Source: Deltaproteobacteria bacterium
Lineage (GTDB): Bacteria > Desulfobacterota > Binatia > UTPRO1
Assembly: GCA_020848745.1 (NCBI GenBank)
Contig: JADLHM010000047.1
Span: 1 to 63,758, forward strand
Direction: 5' to 3'
DNA length: 63,758 bases
The notes beneath the pieces are model-generated. The model worked only from the letters and a program-made list of their open reading frames with translations, ran no database searches and had not been told where the DNA came from. Both the position numbers and the translations under genes were made by a program. Shown here in pieces: positions 56,810 through 63,758 of the stretch (position 1 is its first letter; each line of letters begins with the position of its first letter).

Positions 56810-58276
56810 GTGACGGGCGGACGCGAAAGCGGGACGAGTGTGGCGGCGCCGGACGAGAGCGGCGCCGGCGCCGCCGGGCGGCTCGCGTTCCTCGCGCGCT
56901 GGATCGCGCGGCCCGCCGTGCACGTGGGCGCGCTCGCGGTCATCGCCACCGCGCTCGGCCTCGGAGGCGTCGCGCGCGCGCCGCTCGACGGCGACCCGGC
57001 GATGTACGCGACCATCGCGCGCACCGTGCTCGAGACCGGCGAATGGACGCACCTCACGTTCAACGGCGTGCCGTACGTCAACAAGCCGCCGCTGCACTTC
57101 TGGCTGAACGCGCTCGTCTTCGCGGCCGCCGGTCGCACCACCTTCACGGCCGTGCTCCTGCCGGGCCTGCTCGGCGTCGTCTGCACGCTGCTCGTGTACG
57201 TGCTCGCGCGCCGGACCCTCGGTGGTTGGGAGACCGCGTTCCTCGCCGCGCTCGTCTACGTGACGACGCCCGAGGTCGCGCACTGGAGCCGCGGCGTGCA
57301 CCTCGAGACCCTCGTCACCGCGTGGGTGCTGCTCGGCCTCCTGGCGGCGCATCGTTCGGTGACCGAGCCGGGCGCGGTCCTGTGGCTCGCGGTCGCGGCG
57401 ATCGGCGGCTGGTTCGCGAAGGGCCCGCAAGGGCTCTTCCCGGTCGTCGTCGCCGTCGTCCTCTGGGCGCAGGCCGGTGTGCTGGCGCGCCGCGCGTTTT
57501 CGAGGTGGAGCGCCGTCGGCGTGGTGCTCGTGGTCGCGACCGTCGGGCCGTGGCTCGCGGCGAGGCTCCACGAGGGCAGCGACTTCGCCCGCGCGTACTT
57601 CGGGGGCCAGATCGGCCAGGTGCTGCTCGAGCCGAGCACGCTCGGACGGGGCCCCTTCTGGTACTTCTCGAAGCTCGCGCGGACCTACTGGCCGTGGTTG
57701 CCGGTCGCGGCCGCCGGCCTCGTGCTCCTCGGGCGCGAGTGGCGGACGTCGCCCGGGGCGCGCCTCTGGCTCGTCTACGGGGCGATCGTGCTGGCCGTGA
57801 TCTCGGTCGCCGCCGGCAAGAAGAGCCGCTACCTCTTCCAGCTCTATCCGGCGCTTGCGGCCGCCGCCGGGCTCGCGCTCCACCACGCCACGCGGCGCGT
57901 GCGAGCGCTGCCGCTCGCGCTCCTCGGCGCCGCCGCGATCGCCGCCGTCGTCGTGGTGGTGCTCGGTGAGCACGTATCGCGCTCGCAGCGTGACCACAGC
58001 GCGGCGGGGCTCGCGATCGCGGCGGCCTTGCCGCGCGACCGGCCGGTTTGGCTGACCCACGCGGTGCAGTACGGCGAGCCCCAACTCGGAAAGATCGTGG
58101 GGTTCTACGGACCGGCGCTCCTGCGGACGTGCCGCGCGCATTGCGCGGAGGAGGCCGAGCCGGGCGCCGGCATCATCGCCCGCGACCACGAGGCCGAGCG
58201 CGTCGCGCGCGAGGTCGGCGCGCGGATCCGCGTCCGGCACGGCATTCTCGTGCTTCTCGAGCGCCCGCCGGCGTAG
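56810..58276 (+). CDS. GT39/ArnT-like membrane glycosyltransferase
   Basis: A 488-residue enzyme with about ten helices. The first loop has LDGDPAMYATIARTVLETGE with the catalytic-type acidic residues, then FNGVPYVNKPPLHFWLNALV, a hallmark of lipid-A-type ArnT and PMT-like proteins. It uses polyprenyl-phosphate sugars, as may be made by the GT2 enzyme encoded opposite. GTG 56810 is chosen; upstream residues look non-coding. Divergent from the O-methyltransferase operon. Confidence 0.88.
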   Translation: MTGGRESGTSVAAPDESGAGAAGRLAFLARWIARPAVHVGALAVIATALGLGGVARAPLDGDPAMYATIARTVLETGEWTHLTFNGVPYVNKPPLHFWLNALVFAAAGRTTFTAVLLPGLLGVVCTLLVYVLARRTLGGWETAFLAALVYVTTPEVAHWSRGVHLETLVTAWVLLGLLAAHRSVTEPGAVLWLAVAAIGGWFAKGPQGLFPVVVAVVLWAQAGVLARRAFSRWSAVGVVLVVATVGPWLAARLHEGSDFARAYFGGQIGQVLLEPSTLGRGPFWYFSKLARTYWPWLPVAAAGLVLLGREWRTSPGARLWLVYGAIVLAVISVAAGKKSRYLFQLYPALAAAAGLALHHATRRVRALPLALLGAAAIAAVVVVVLGEHVSRSQRDHSAAGLAIAAALPRDRPVWLTHAVQYGEPQLGKIVGFYGPALLRTCRAHCAEEAEPGAGIIARDHEAERVAREVGARIRVRHGILVLLERPPA

Positions 58277-58284
58277 GATTCCGA

Positions 58285-58346
58285 TTGACACCCAGCAGGG
58301 CCCTCCCTAGATAGAGCCGCCTGCGCAAGATGGGGCCGCCTGCGCA
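58285..58346 (+). promoter_or_regulatory. sigma-70-like promoter with direct-repeat operator candidate for the DUF1329 gene
   Basis: TTGACA (58285-58290), a 17-base spacer and TAGATA (58308-58313) make a near-consensus promoter. Directly after the -10 lie two identical 12-mers GCCGCCTGCGCA (58316-58327 and 58335-58346), 19 bases apart, over the expected transcription start. Such a direct repeat could bind a regulator. The promoter call is good; the operator is inference. Confidence 0.6.
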
Positions 58347-58385
58347 CCTGGTTCGGATCGGGGAAACGACCGAGGGGGGTGTTCC

Positions 58386-59669
58386 ATGGTGAACGTGCTG
58401 CGCGCGAGCGTGGTGATCGCGATGGTCGGGATGGCGGCGGCGGCATCGGCCGATGTGTCGCCCGGCGACACCATCGACAAGTCGAATGTCGCCAAGGTGA
58501 AGGACCTGATCTCGCCGGCGGTCGAGTGGTGCGTGAATCAGGGCATGACGATGAAGGTCATCGCCCCGAAGTCGATCGCGTGGCCGAAGGCGTACAAGGA
58601 GGCCACCGAGAAGTACGCGAGCCAGGTGAAGCTCGCCGAGAACGGCCTCGCCCTCCAGGGGCACGTCGCCGGCGCGCCCTTTCCGTCCATCGACCCGGCC
58701 GATCCGAAGATCGCGCTCAAGGTCGTGTGGAACTACGAGTACCGGCCGTATCCCGGCACCGACGACTTCGTCGAGTACGACTTTCCGGCCGAGACCGGCG
58801 CGGTCGGCAACGGCAAGCCGATGGAGGTCGAGCGATATTACTGGATCGGAGAGTCGCGGCGCATGTACTACAACAGCCGCCTCTACGTGGACCCGAAGCC
58901 GGAGCTTCCGAATCCGGAAGGGATCCGCTTCAAGGAGGTTCTCGGTCCGCTGATCGCCCCCTTCGACTTGAAGGGCATCGGCGCGCTCGAGTACCGCTAC
59001 GTCGACGCCTCGAAGCAGGATGACACGTGGCTCTACGTGCCGTCGCTGCGCCGTGTGCGCCGGCTGTCGACGGCGCAGCGCTCGGACGCGCTCTTCGGCC
59101 AGGATACCGACCCCGACTCGTATTGGGGCTACAACGGCCACATCGCGTGGTCGGAATGGAAGTTCCTCGGCGAGAAGGACATGCTCGGCATCCTGCACGG
59201 CGAGCACTTCCCGCAGAAGCGCTGTGAGGCACCGGCCGACTACCTGATGTGCGACAGCTGGGAGAAGCGCCGCATGTGGGTCGTCGAGGGCGTGTCGAAG
59301 CTCCCGCAATATGCGTACGGGAAGCGCGTCATCTTCATCGACAAGGAGTCGCTCGTGGTGGCGTACTCCGACATCTACGACCGCAACAACGAGCTCTGGA
59401 AGGTGTGGATCGACAACCACCAGTTCCGTACGCAGGCGTTCCCGGGCGCGCCGACCAAGTACGACGAGGAGAAGGACTTCTACGCCGGGCTCGCGATGGT
59501 CGACATGCAGCTGATGCACGCGACCTACGTTCCGCACCCCGGCGAGAAGCCGCCCGGACACGAGGGCTGGCACTTCAACAAGGGCCCGGAGTCGGCGACG
59601 CAGTACAAGCCGGCGGGCGCCGTGCCGGACTCGTTCACGGTCGCGAAGCTGATCGAGCAGGGGCAGTAG
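58386..59669 (+). CDS. DUF1329 domain protein (LolB-like outer-membrane/periplasmic)
   Basis: A 427-residue exported protein. Signal peptide to about residue 22 (VGMAAAASADV). The DUF1329 body shows DTWLYVPSLRRVRRLSTAQR and DAFLGxD-like DALFGQDTDPDSYWGYNG, then WEKRRMWVVEGVSK and YDRNNELWKVWIDNH. These LolB-like proteins accompany RND exporters or hydrophobic-compound metabolism in Pseudomonas, Burkholderia and Binatota. GAGGGGGG before the ATG is a strong ribosome site. Function of this copy unknown. Confidence 0.9.
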   Translation: MVNVLRASVVIAMVGMAAAASADVSPGDTIDKSNVAKVKDLISPAVEWCVNQGMTMKVIAPKSIAWPKAYKEATEKYASQVKLAENGLALQGHVAGAPFPSIDPADPKIALKVVWNYEYRPYPGTDDFVEYDFPAETGAVGNGKPMEVERYYWIGESRRMYYNSRLYVDPKPELPNPEGIRFKEVLGPLIAPFDLKGIGALEYRYVDASKQDDTWLYVPSLRRVRRLSTAQRSDALFGQDTDPDSYWGYNGHIAWSEWKFLGEKDMLGILHGEHFPQKRCEAPADYLMCDSWEKRRMWVVEGVSKLPQYAYGKRVIFIDKESLVVAYSDIYDRNNELWKVWIDNHQFRTQAFPGAPTKYDEEKDFYAGLAMVDMQLMHATYVPHPGEKPPGHEGWHFNKGPESATQYKPAGAVPDSFTVAKLIEQGQ

Positions 59670-59860
59670 TCGGCTGCTCCGGGGTTGCAGGTCGGGCCGC
59701 CGCCAGCTCCGGGGGCGTGTGCTCCTCCGCGCGGTCGCGCCAGGTCGTGAGTTGGTCCTGCAGCAGAGCGCCGCCTGAGCGTAGGATCGTTCGCCGTCGC
59801 ATCACTTCGACGGGCGTGGCATACATCCGCGTCGACCGCGACCAAAGTGAGAGGATCGAG
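59670..59860. other. intergenic, nothing recognised
   Basis: Between the DUF1329 and luciferase-like genes no promoter, RNA gene or terminator is convincing. A GAGG near 59850 serves the next start. Confidence 0.5.
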
Positions 59861-60856
59861 ATGGCCATCATCGGATACGCGGCAGCGCTGGAGCAGTTCC
59901 ATCCGGCCGAGCTCCTCGACTACTCGCGGCTCGCCGAAGACCACGGCTTCGGCGGCGTCATGGCGGCGGACCACTTCCAGCCGTGGATTCCGAAGCAGGG
60001 CCACAACGCGTTCGTGTGGTCGTGGATGGCGGCGCTCGGCGCGATCACCAAGAACCTCACCTTCGGACCAGGGGTGACCTGCGCGTCGTTTCGCTACCAC
60101 CCGGCGGTCGTGGCGCAGGCGGCGGCGACGCAGGGGGCGATGACGCCGGGGCGATTCTGGCTCGGCATCGGCACCGGCGAGGCCCTGAACGAGCACGTGA
60201 TGGCGACGCCGTGGCCCGAGGCGCACGTCCGCCTCAAGATGATGCAGGAGGCGATCGGCATCATCAGGAAGCTCCTCACCGGCGAAGTCGCGAAGCACGA
60301 CGACGGCCGGTTCTTCAAGATGGAGCGCGTCCGCATGTGGACGGTGCCCGACGCGCACCACCCGGTGCCGATCTACGTCGCGACCGCGGGTCCGATCGCT
60401 TCCCGGTGGTCGGGCGCGCACTGCGACGGCTTCATCACGCCCGGCGCGGGCCTCGAGAAGCTCCGGATGCTGCTCGGCAAGTTCGAGGAGGGTGCGCGCT
60501 CGGTCGGCAAGGACCCGGCGAAGATGCCGAAGCTCCTCCAGCTCCACATGTCGTGGGCGAAGACCAAGCACGAGGCGGTCGAGAACGCCCTCGACCAGTG
60601 GCCGAACGGCGGCATGCCGTTTCCGAAGGGCGACATCCGGACGCCGGAGGATTTCGCCGAGATCGCGAAGCTGGTGCGGCCCGAGAACTACAAGGATCGC
60701 ATGGTCATCTCGCCCGACATGGACGAGCATCGCGAGCAGATCCAGCAATTCATCGACCTCGGCTTCGACGAGATCCACGTCCACAACGTCGGCCGCAACC
60801 AGAAGGAGTTCATCGAGGTCTTCAGCAAACAGGTCATCGCCAAGCTGAAGCTCTGA
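59861..60856 (+). CDS. F420-type luciferase-like oxidoreductase (LLM, TIGR03557-like)
   Basis: A 331-residue LLM-class TIM-barrel enzyme. MAIIGYAAALEQFHPAELLD, MAADHFQPWIPKQGHNAFVW and GTGEALNEHVMATPWPEAHV resemble the TIGR03557 group of F420-dependent oxidoreductases (glucose-6-phosphate dehydrogenase-related). F420 use is suggested, not proved. ATG 59861 removes an antisense-looking extension. The crotonase gene follows 22 bases later. Confidence 0.88.
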   Translation: MAIIGYAAALEQFHPAELLDYSRLAEDHGFGGVMAADHFQPWIPKQGHNAFVWSWMAALGAITKNLTFGPGVTCASFRYHPAVVAQAAATQGAMTPGRFWLGIGTGEALNEHVMATPWPEAHVRLKMMQEAIGIIRKLLTGEVAKHDDGRFFKMERVRMWTVPDAHHPVPIYVATAGPIASRWSGAHCDGFITPGAGLEKLRMLLGKFEEGARSVGKDPAKMPKLLQLHMSWAKTKHEAVENALDQWPNGGMPFPKGDIRTPEDFAEIAKLVRPENYKDRMVISPDMDEHREQIQQFIDLGFDEIHVHNVGRNQKEFIEVFSKQVIAKLKL

Positions 60857-60878
60857 CACGAAGGGACGGGGACGCCTC

Positions 60879-61631
60879 ATGAGCGAGCCGGTTCTGTACG
60901 AGCGGCGCGGCGCCGCCGCGATCTTGACGATCAACCGACCCGAGGCGCGGAACGCCGTGAACGGCGCGGTCGCCGCCGCCCTCCTCGACGGATATCGGCG
61001 CTTCGAGGCGGATGTCGACGCGAGGGTTCTCGTCCTCACCGGCGCCGGCGACCAGGCGTTCTGCGCCGGCGCGGATCTGAAGGCGATCGATACGGTCCGT
61101 GACCGCCACGAGGGCCCACTCGGCTTCACGCGCCTCACGTCCACCAAGCCGACGATCGCCGCCGTCTCCGGCTGGTGCGTCGCCGGCGGCATCGAGCTCG
61201 CGTGCTGGTGCGACCTGCGCATCGCCGCCGAGGGCTCGACGTTCGGCTGCTTCGAGCGCCGCTTCGGCGTGCCGCTGATCGACGGGGGCACCCAACGGCT
61301 GCCGCGCATCGTCGGGCTCGGGCGCGCGCTCGAGATCATGATGATGGGCCGCCCGGTGCCGGTCGACGAGGCCCATCGCATCGGGCTCGTGAACGAGGTC
61401 GTGCCGCGCGGCCGCCACCTCGAGCGCGCGCTCGAGTTCGCCGAGACGCTCGCGAAGTTCCCGTGGCCGACGCTCCTCGCCGATCGCGCCGCCGCGCTCG
61501 CCGGCTCCGGGCTGCCGCTCGAGCACGGGCTCGCGATCGAGGCGCGTCTCGGCCGCGCCGTCCTCGACGAAGCCAAACGCGGCGCGTCCCGCTTCGCCGG
61601 CGGCGAAGGTCGCAAGGGCCACGGCGTCTAG
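60879..61631 (+). CDS. enoyl-CoA hydratase/isomerase family protein
   Basis: A 250-residue crotonase. ILTINRPEARNAVNGAV, VLTGAGDQAFCAGADLKAID (oxyanion-hole GADLK) and VAGGIELACWCDLRIAAEGS (second Gly-Gly of the oxyanion hole) are intact, then GCFERRFGVPLIDGGTQRL, in which acidic residues suited to hydration are not certain. It is probably co-transcribed with the luciferase-like gene. A hydratase, isomerase or related reaction on an acyl-CoA is all that can be said. Confidence 0.9.
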   Translation: MSEPVLYERRGAAAILTINRPEARNAVNGAVAAALLDGYRRFEADVDARVLVLTGAGDQAFCAGADLKAIDTVRDRHEGPLGFTRLTSTKPTIAAVSGWCVAGGIELACWCDLRIAAEGSTFGCFERRFGVPLIDGGTQRLPRIVGLGRALEIMMMGRPVPVDEAHRIGLVNEVVPRGRHLERALEFAETLAKFPWPTLLADRAAALAGSGLPLEHGLAIEARLGRAVLDEAKRGASRFAGGEGRKGHGV

Positions 61632-61716
61632 AGAAACAGCTACCACCTTGGCTTCGCCTTGGTGTATGACTCGCGTCGCTTCACCCACGGTCCTGCCGCA
61701 GCGAGGGAGTCCACGC

Positions 61717-63630
61717 ATGCCTGCTCGCTCGATCATCACACTCGTCCTCGCCGCCATGTTGTTCGGCTCCGAGAGCCCGCTCGCCGCCACCACCGAGCTG
61801 GTGAGCGTCGCGCTGGGCGGCGGAGGTGGCGATGGGCCGGCGACCACCGCCACCCTCACGCCCGATGGCCGGGTGGTGGTGTTCGCCAGCTCCGCGAGCG
61901 ACCTGGTAGCCGACGACACCAACGTGTTCTGCGACATCGACCAGGATGAGGACGACGACAACTGTCCCGACATCTTCGTCCGCGATCGCGCGAGCTCCAC
62001 CACGACGCTCGTCAGCAAGGACTCTTCCGGCGTGCAGGCCAATCAGCTCTCCGACAATCCCGACGTCTCCGCCGACGGCCGCTGGGTCGTGTTCGAGAGC
62101 CTGGCGTCGAACCTCGTTCCCGGCGACACCAACGACCAGCTCGATTGCTTCATCCACGATCGCAGCGCCGGCCAGACCGAGCGCGTCAGCATCACCACGG
62201 ACGAGGGCCAAGCCAGCGGCACGAGCTGCCGGGTGTCCGACGACGGCCAGGTGGTGTTGTTCGCCAGCTACTCCAACGCGCTCACCCCCTTCGGCGAGGA
62301 CAGCTACCAGGACATCTTCATTCGCGATCGACAGGCCGGGACGACGCGATGGATCTCACCCGGCTTGGCGATCTTCCCCGGCGACAACGAGTGCGATCTG
62401 GGCACCAATCTCAACGGCAGCATCTCCGGCGACGGCCGCTACGCCATCTTCACGCACGACGACATGGAAGACTGCGATGAGGGCTATCGGGTCCGGACGG
62501 TCTTCATCTTCGATCGCGAGGCCACCACCTGGCAGCGCATGCCGGTCAGCATCTCGAATCTGTTCAATGCCGGCCCGCTCGATTTCGCCCGCTTCTTCAC
62601 CTACCGCCTCTACAATGGCGACGATTTCCTGAGTCTCTATGTGCGTGACCGCGAGCTCAACAAGACCGAGGAGGTCGGCGTCCGTTCCGACGGATCACGG
62701 GCCAGTGGACACAGCTTTGGGGGTCGAGTGACCGCGGACGGACGCATCGTCGCCTTCTCGAGCAACGCGCCCGATCTCGTTCCGGGTGACACCAACGTGT
62801 GCAACGTCACCGCGTCGTGCGACGACGTCTTCCTGCGCGATCGCGACGCGAAGACGACCGAGCGCGTGAGCCTCGGGGCGAACGGCGAGGAAGGTGATGG
62901 CAACAGCCAGGCGCTCGGCGTCGGCGACGGCGGCGGCGTCGTGCTCTTCCGGAGCGAGGCGACCAACCTGGTGCCGTCCGACGGCAACGGTGTCCAAGAC
63001 ATCTTCGTGCGCGTGTCTCTCTGCGGCGACGACACCGTCGACCGGGGCGAAGAGTGCGACGACGGCAACGTGGTGGGTGGCGACGGCTGCTCCGCCACCT
63101 GCCTTCTCGACTGCCCACCGACTCCGCGCGGCGGCTGTCTCTCGCCCGTGCAGTCGGGCAAGGCGACCATCAAGCTCATGGACCGCGCTCCGGTGACCAC
63201 CAAGAATCAGCTGCAATGGAAGTGGCCCATGGGGGCCCCGACGGCGAAGAGCGCCTTCGGGTCGCCGACCACGAGCGACGGCTATCGGCTCTGCGTCTAC
63301 GACGGGAGCGGCCTCGCGCTCAGCGCCGGCATCCCGCCGGGCTCGGCCTGGAAGGAGGGGTCCACGGGGTTCAAGTACAAGAGCAAGTCGGCGCTTCCCG
63401 ACGGCATCACCAGCGTGATGCTGAAAGAGGGCGTCGCCGGCAAAGCCAAGATCCAAGTCAAAGGCAAGGGCGCCGCGTTGCCGATGCCGATGGCAGGACT
63501 CGGCATGCTGGCTACGGCCTTGACGGTGCAGCTCTCGAGCTCGGACGCCGTCGCCACCTGTTGGGAAGCCGTGTACAGCGAGCCTTTTCAAAGCCAGAGC
63601 GCCACTCTGCTGACAGACAAAGCGGACTAG
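61717..63630 (+). CDS. secreted beta-propeller (PD40-like) protein with DUF4215 cysteine-rich repeat
   Basis: A 637-residue exported protein. Signal MPARSIITLVLAAMLFGSES, then repeated units of the TolB/PD40 type, each with DVSADGRWVVFESLASNLV- or TADGRIVAFSSNAPDLV-like strands and FVRDRAS turns, about five to six copies over residues 25-420. A single DUF4215 motif follows, RGEECDDGNVVGGDGCSATC, then a 170-residue strand-rich C-terminal domain. DUF4215 is frequent in Myxococcota and Binatota. GAGGGAG upstream supports ATG 61717. Probably extracellular; function unknown. Confidence 0.85.
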   Translation: MPARSIITLVLAAMLFGSESPLAATTELVSVALGGGGGDGPATTATLTPDGRVVVFASSASDLVADDTNVFCDIDQDEDDDNCPDIFVRDRASSTTTLVSKDSSGVQANQLSDNPDVSADGRWVVFESLASNLVPGDTNDQLDCFIHDRSAGQTERVSITTDEGQASGTSCRVSDDGQVVLFASYSNALTPFGEDSYQDIFIRDRQAGTTRWISPGLAIFPGDNECDLGTNLNGSISGDGRYAIFTHDDMEDCDEGYRVRTVFIFDREATTWQRMPVSISNLFNAGPLDFARFFTYRLYNGDDFLSLYVRDRELNKTEEVGVRSDGSRASGHSFGGRVTADGRIVAFSSNAPDLVPGDTNVCNVTASCDDVFLRDRDAKTTERVSLGANGEEGDGNSQALGVGDGGGVVLFRSEATNLVPSDGNGVQDIFVRVSLCGDDTVDRGEECDDGNVVGGDGCSATCLLDCPPTPRGGCLSPVQSGKATIKLMDRAPVTTKNQLQWKWPMGAPTAKSAFGSPTTSDGYRLCVYDGSGLALSAGIPPGSAWKEGSTGFKYKSKSALPDGITSVMLKEGVAGKAKIQVKGKGAALPMPMAGLGMLATALTVQLSSSDAVATCWEAVYSEPFQSQSATLLTDKAD

Positions 63631-63758
63631 AAGTCTGCGCCACGGATCGGTTTCGGCTGCGAATCGCGATCCATCCGCGATCGACGGCGTCGCGCGACCC
63701 TCGGCGTATCGCACAGATACGCGGTCGGGTCGCGCTCCTTGCGCTCGCGGCGGCTCAC
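63631..63758. other. window end, nothing recognised
   Basis: No gene or RNA is seen in the last 128 bases. The next gene lies beyond the window. Confidence 0.4.

Noticed and set aside
61641-61666. Hairpin after the crotonase gene as an intrinsic terminator
   Set aside because: A TACcACC-tt-GGC stem exists, but there is no T run after it.

Overview
The window is a very GC-rich, densely coded bacterial chromosome segment. Several signatures suggest an environmental, metagenome-type lineage near the old Deltaproteobacteria, with Candidatus Binatota/Binatia as my best guess: a DUF1329 protein, an F420-type luciferase-like oxidoreductase, PhyH and crotonase genes, acyl-CoA and phosphotransferase genes, and a DUF4215 cysteine-rich repeat protein. 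The taxon is inference. There is no rRNA, tRNA, CRISPR array, phage or insertion sequence. Many genes in operons overlap by 4 bases (ATGA/GTGA).

Layout. 1-1500: leuA (cut by the left edge), preceded by a leucine-rich leader peptide and an intrinsic terminator, which together look like a transcription attenuator. 1570-6470: small accessory genes (secreted peptide, Uma2, HNH, a decayed alpha/beta hydrolase), then a DUF7065-like gene divergent from a phosphotransferase, then PhyH. 6583-10453: purC and uvrA. 10553-16242: an isc Fe-S assembly operon in the order iscS-iscU-iscA-hscB-hscA-iscX-iscR with no ferredoxin gene and the regulator last, followed by an unknown gene. 16323-21694 (minus): sirtuin plus a BmpA-type nucleoside ABC importer. 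21867-24762: HEPN/MNT pair, pepA, and the remnant of an antitoxin/PIN module. 24836-26128: a lytic transglycosylase. 26460-31033: a metal (probably zinc) acquisition locus with a DUF2946-like protein, porin, binding protein, ATPase and permease. 31059-36600: acnA, a beta-helix lipoprotein and an acyl-CoA synthetase. 36762-39833: N-formylglutamate amidohydrolase-like enzyme, class III aminotransferase and small-molecule kinase. 39812-42865 (minus): two tandem isocitrate dehydrogenase-like genes and hemH. 43023-46558: GT-C-like membrane protein and a sulfatase-fold lipoprotein. 46575-51399 (minus): MoxR/NorQ-type ATPase, a very long NorD/CbbO-like protein and DUF2333. 51496-51872: two inverted copies of a palindrome-ended repeat. 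52005-58276: DUF2461, then a methyltransferase/zinc-ribbon-TPR/methyltransferase/GT2 operon divergent from a GT39-like gene. 58386-63630: DUF1329 with a clear promoter, the luciferase-like enzyme, crotonase and a beta-propeller/DUF4215 protein.

The most interesting items are the leucine attenuator; the tandem IDH pair, in which one copy has lost the cofactor loop as in eukaryotic regulatory subunits; the inverted repeat pair; the 1027-residue NorD-like protein with internal W-repeats; and two genes reduced by internal deletion. All function calls come from reading the sequence. No database search was run.
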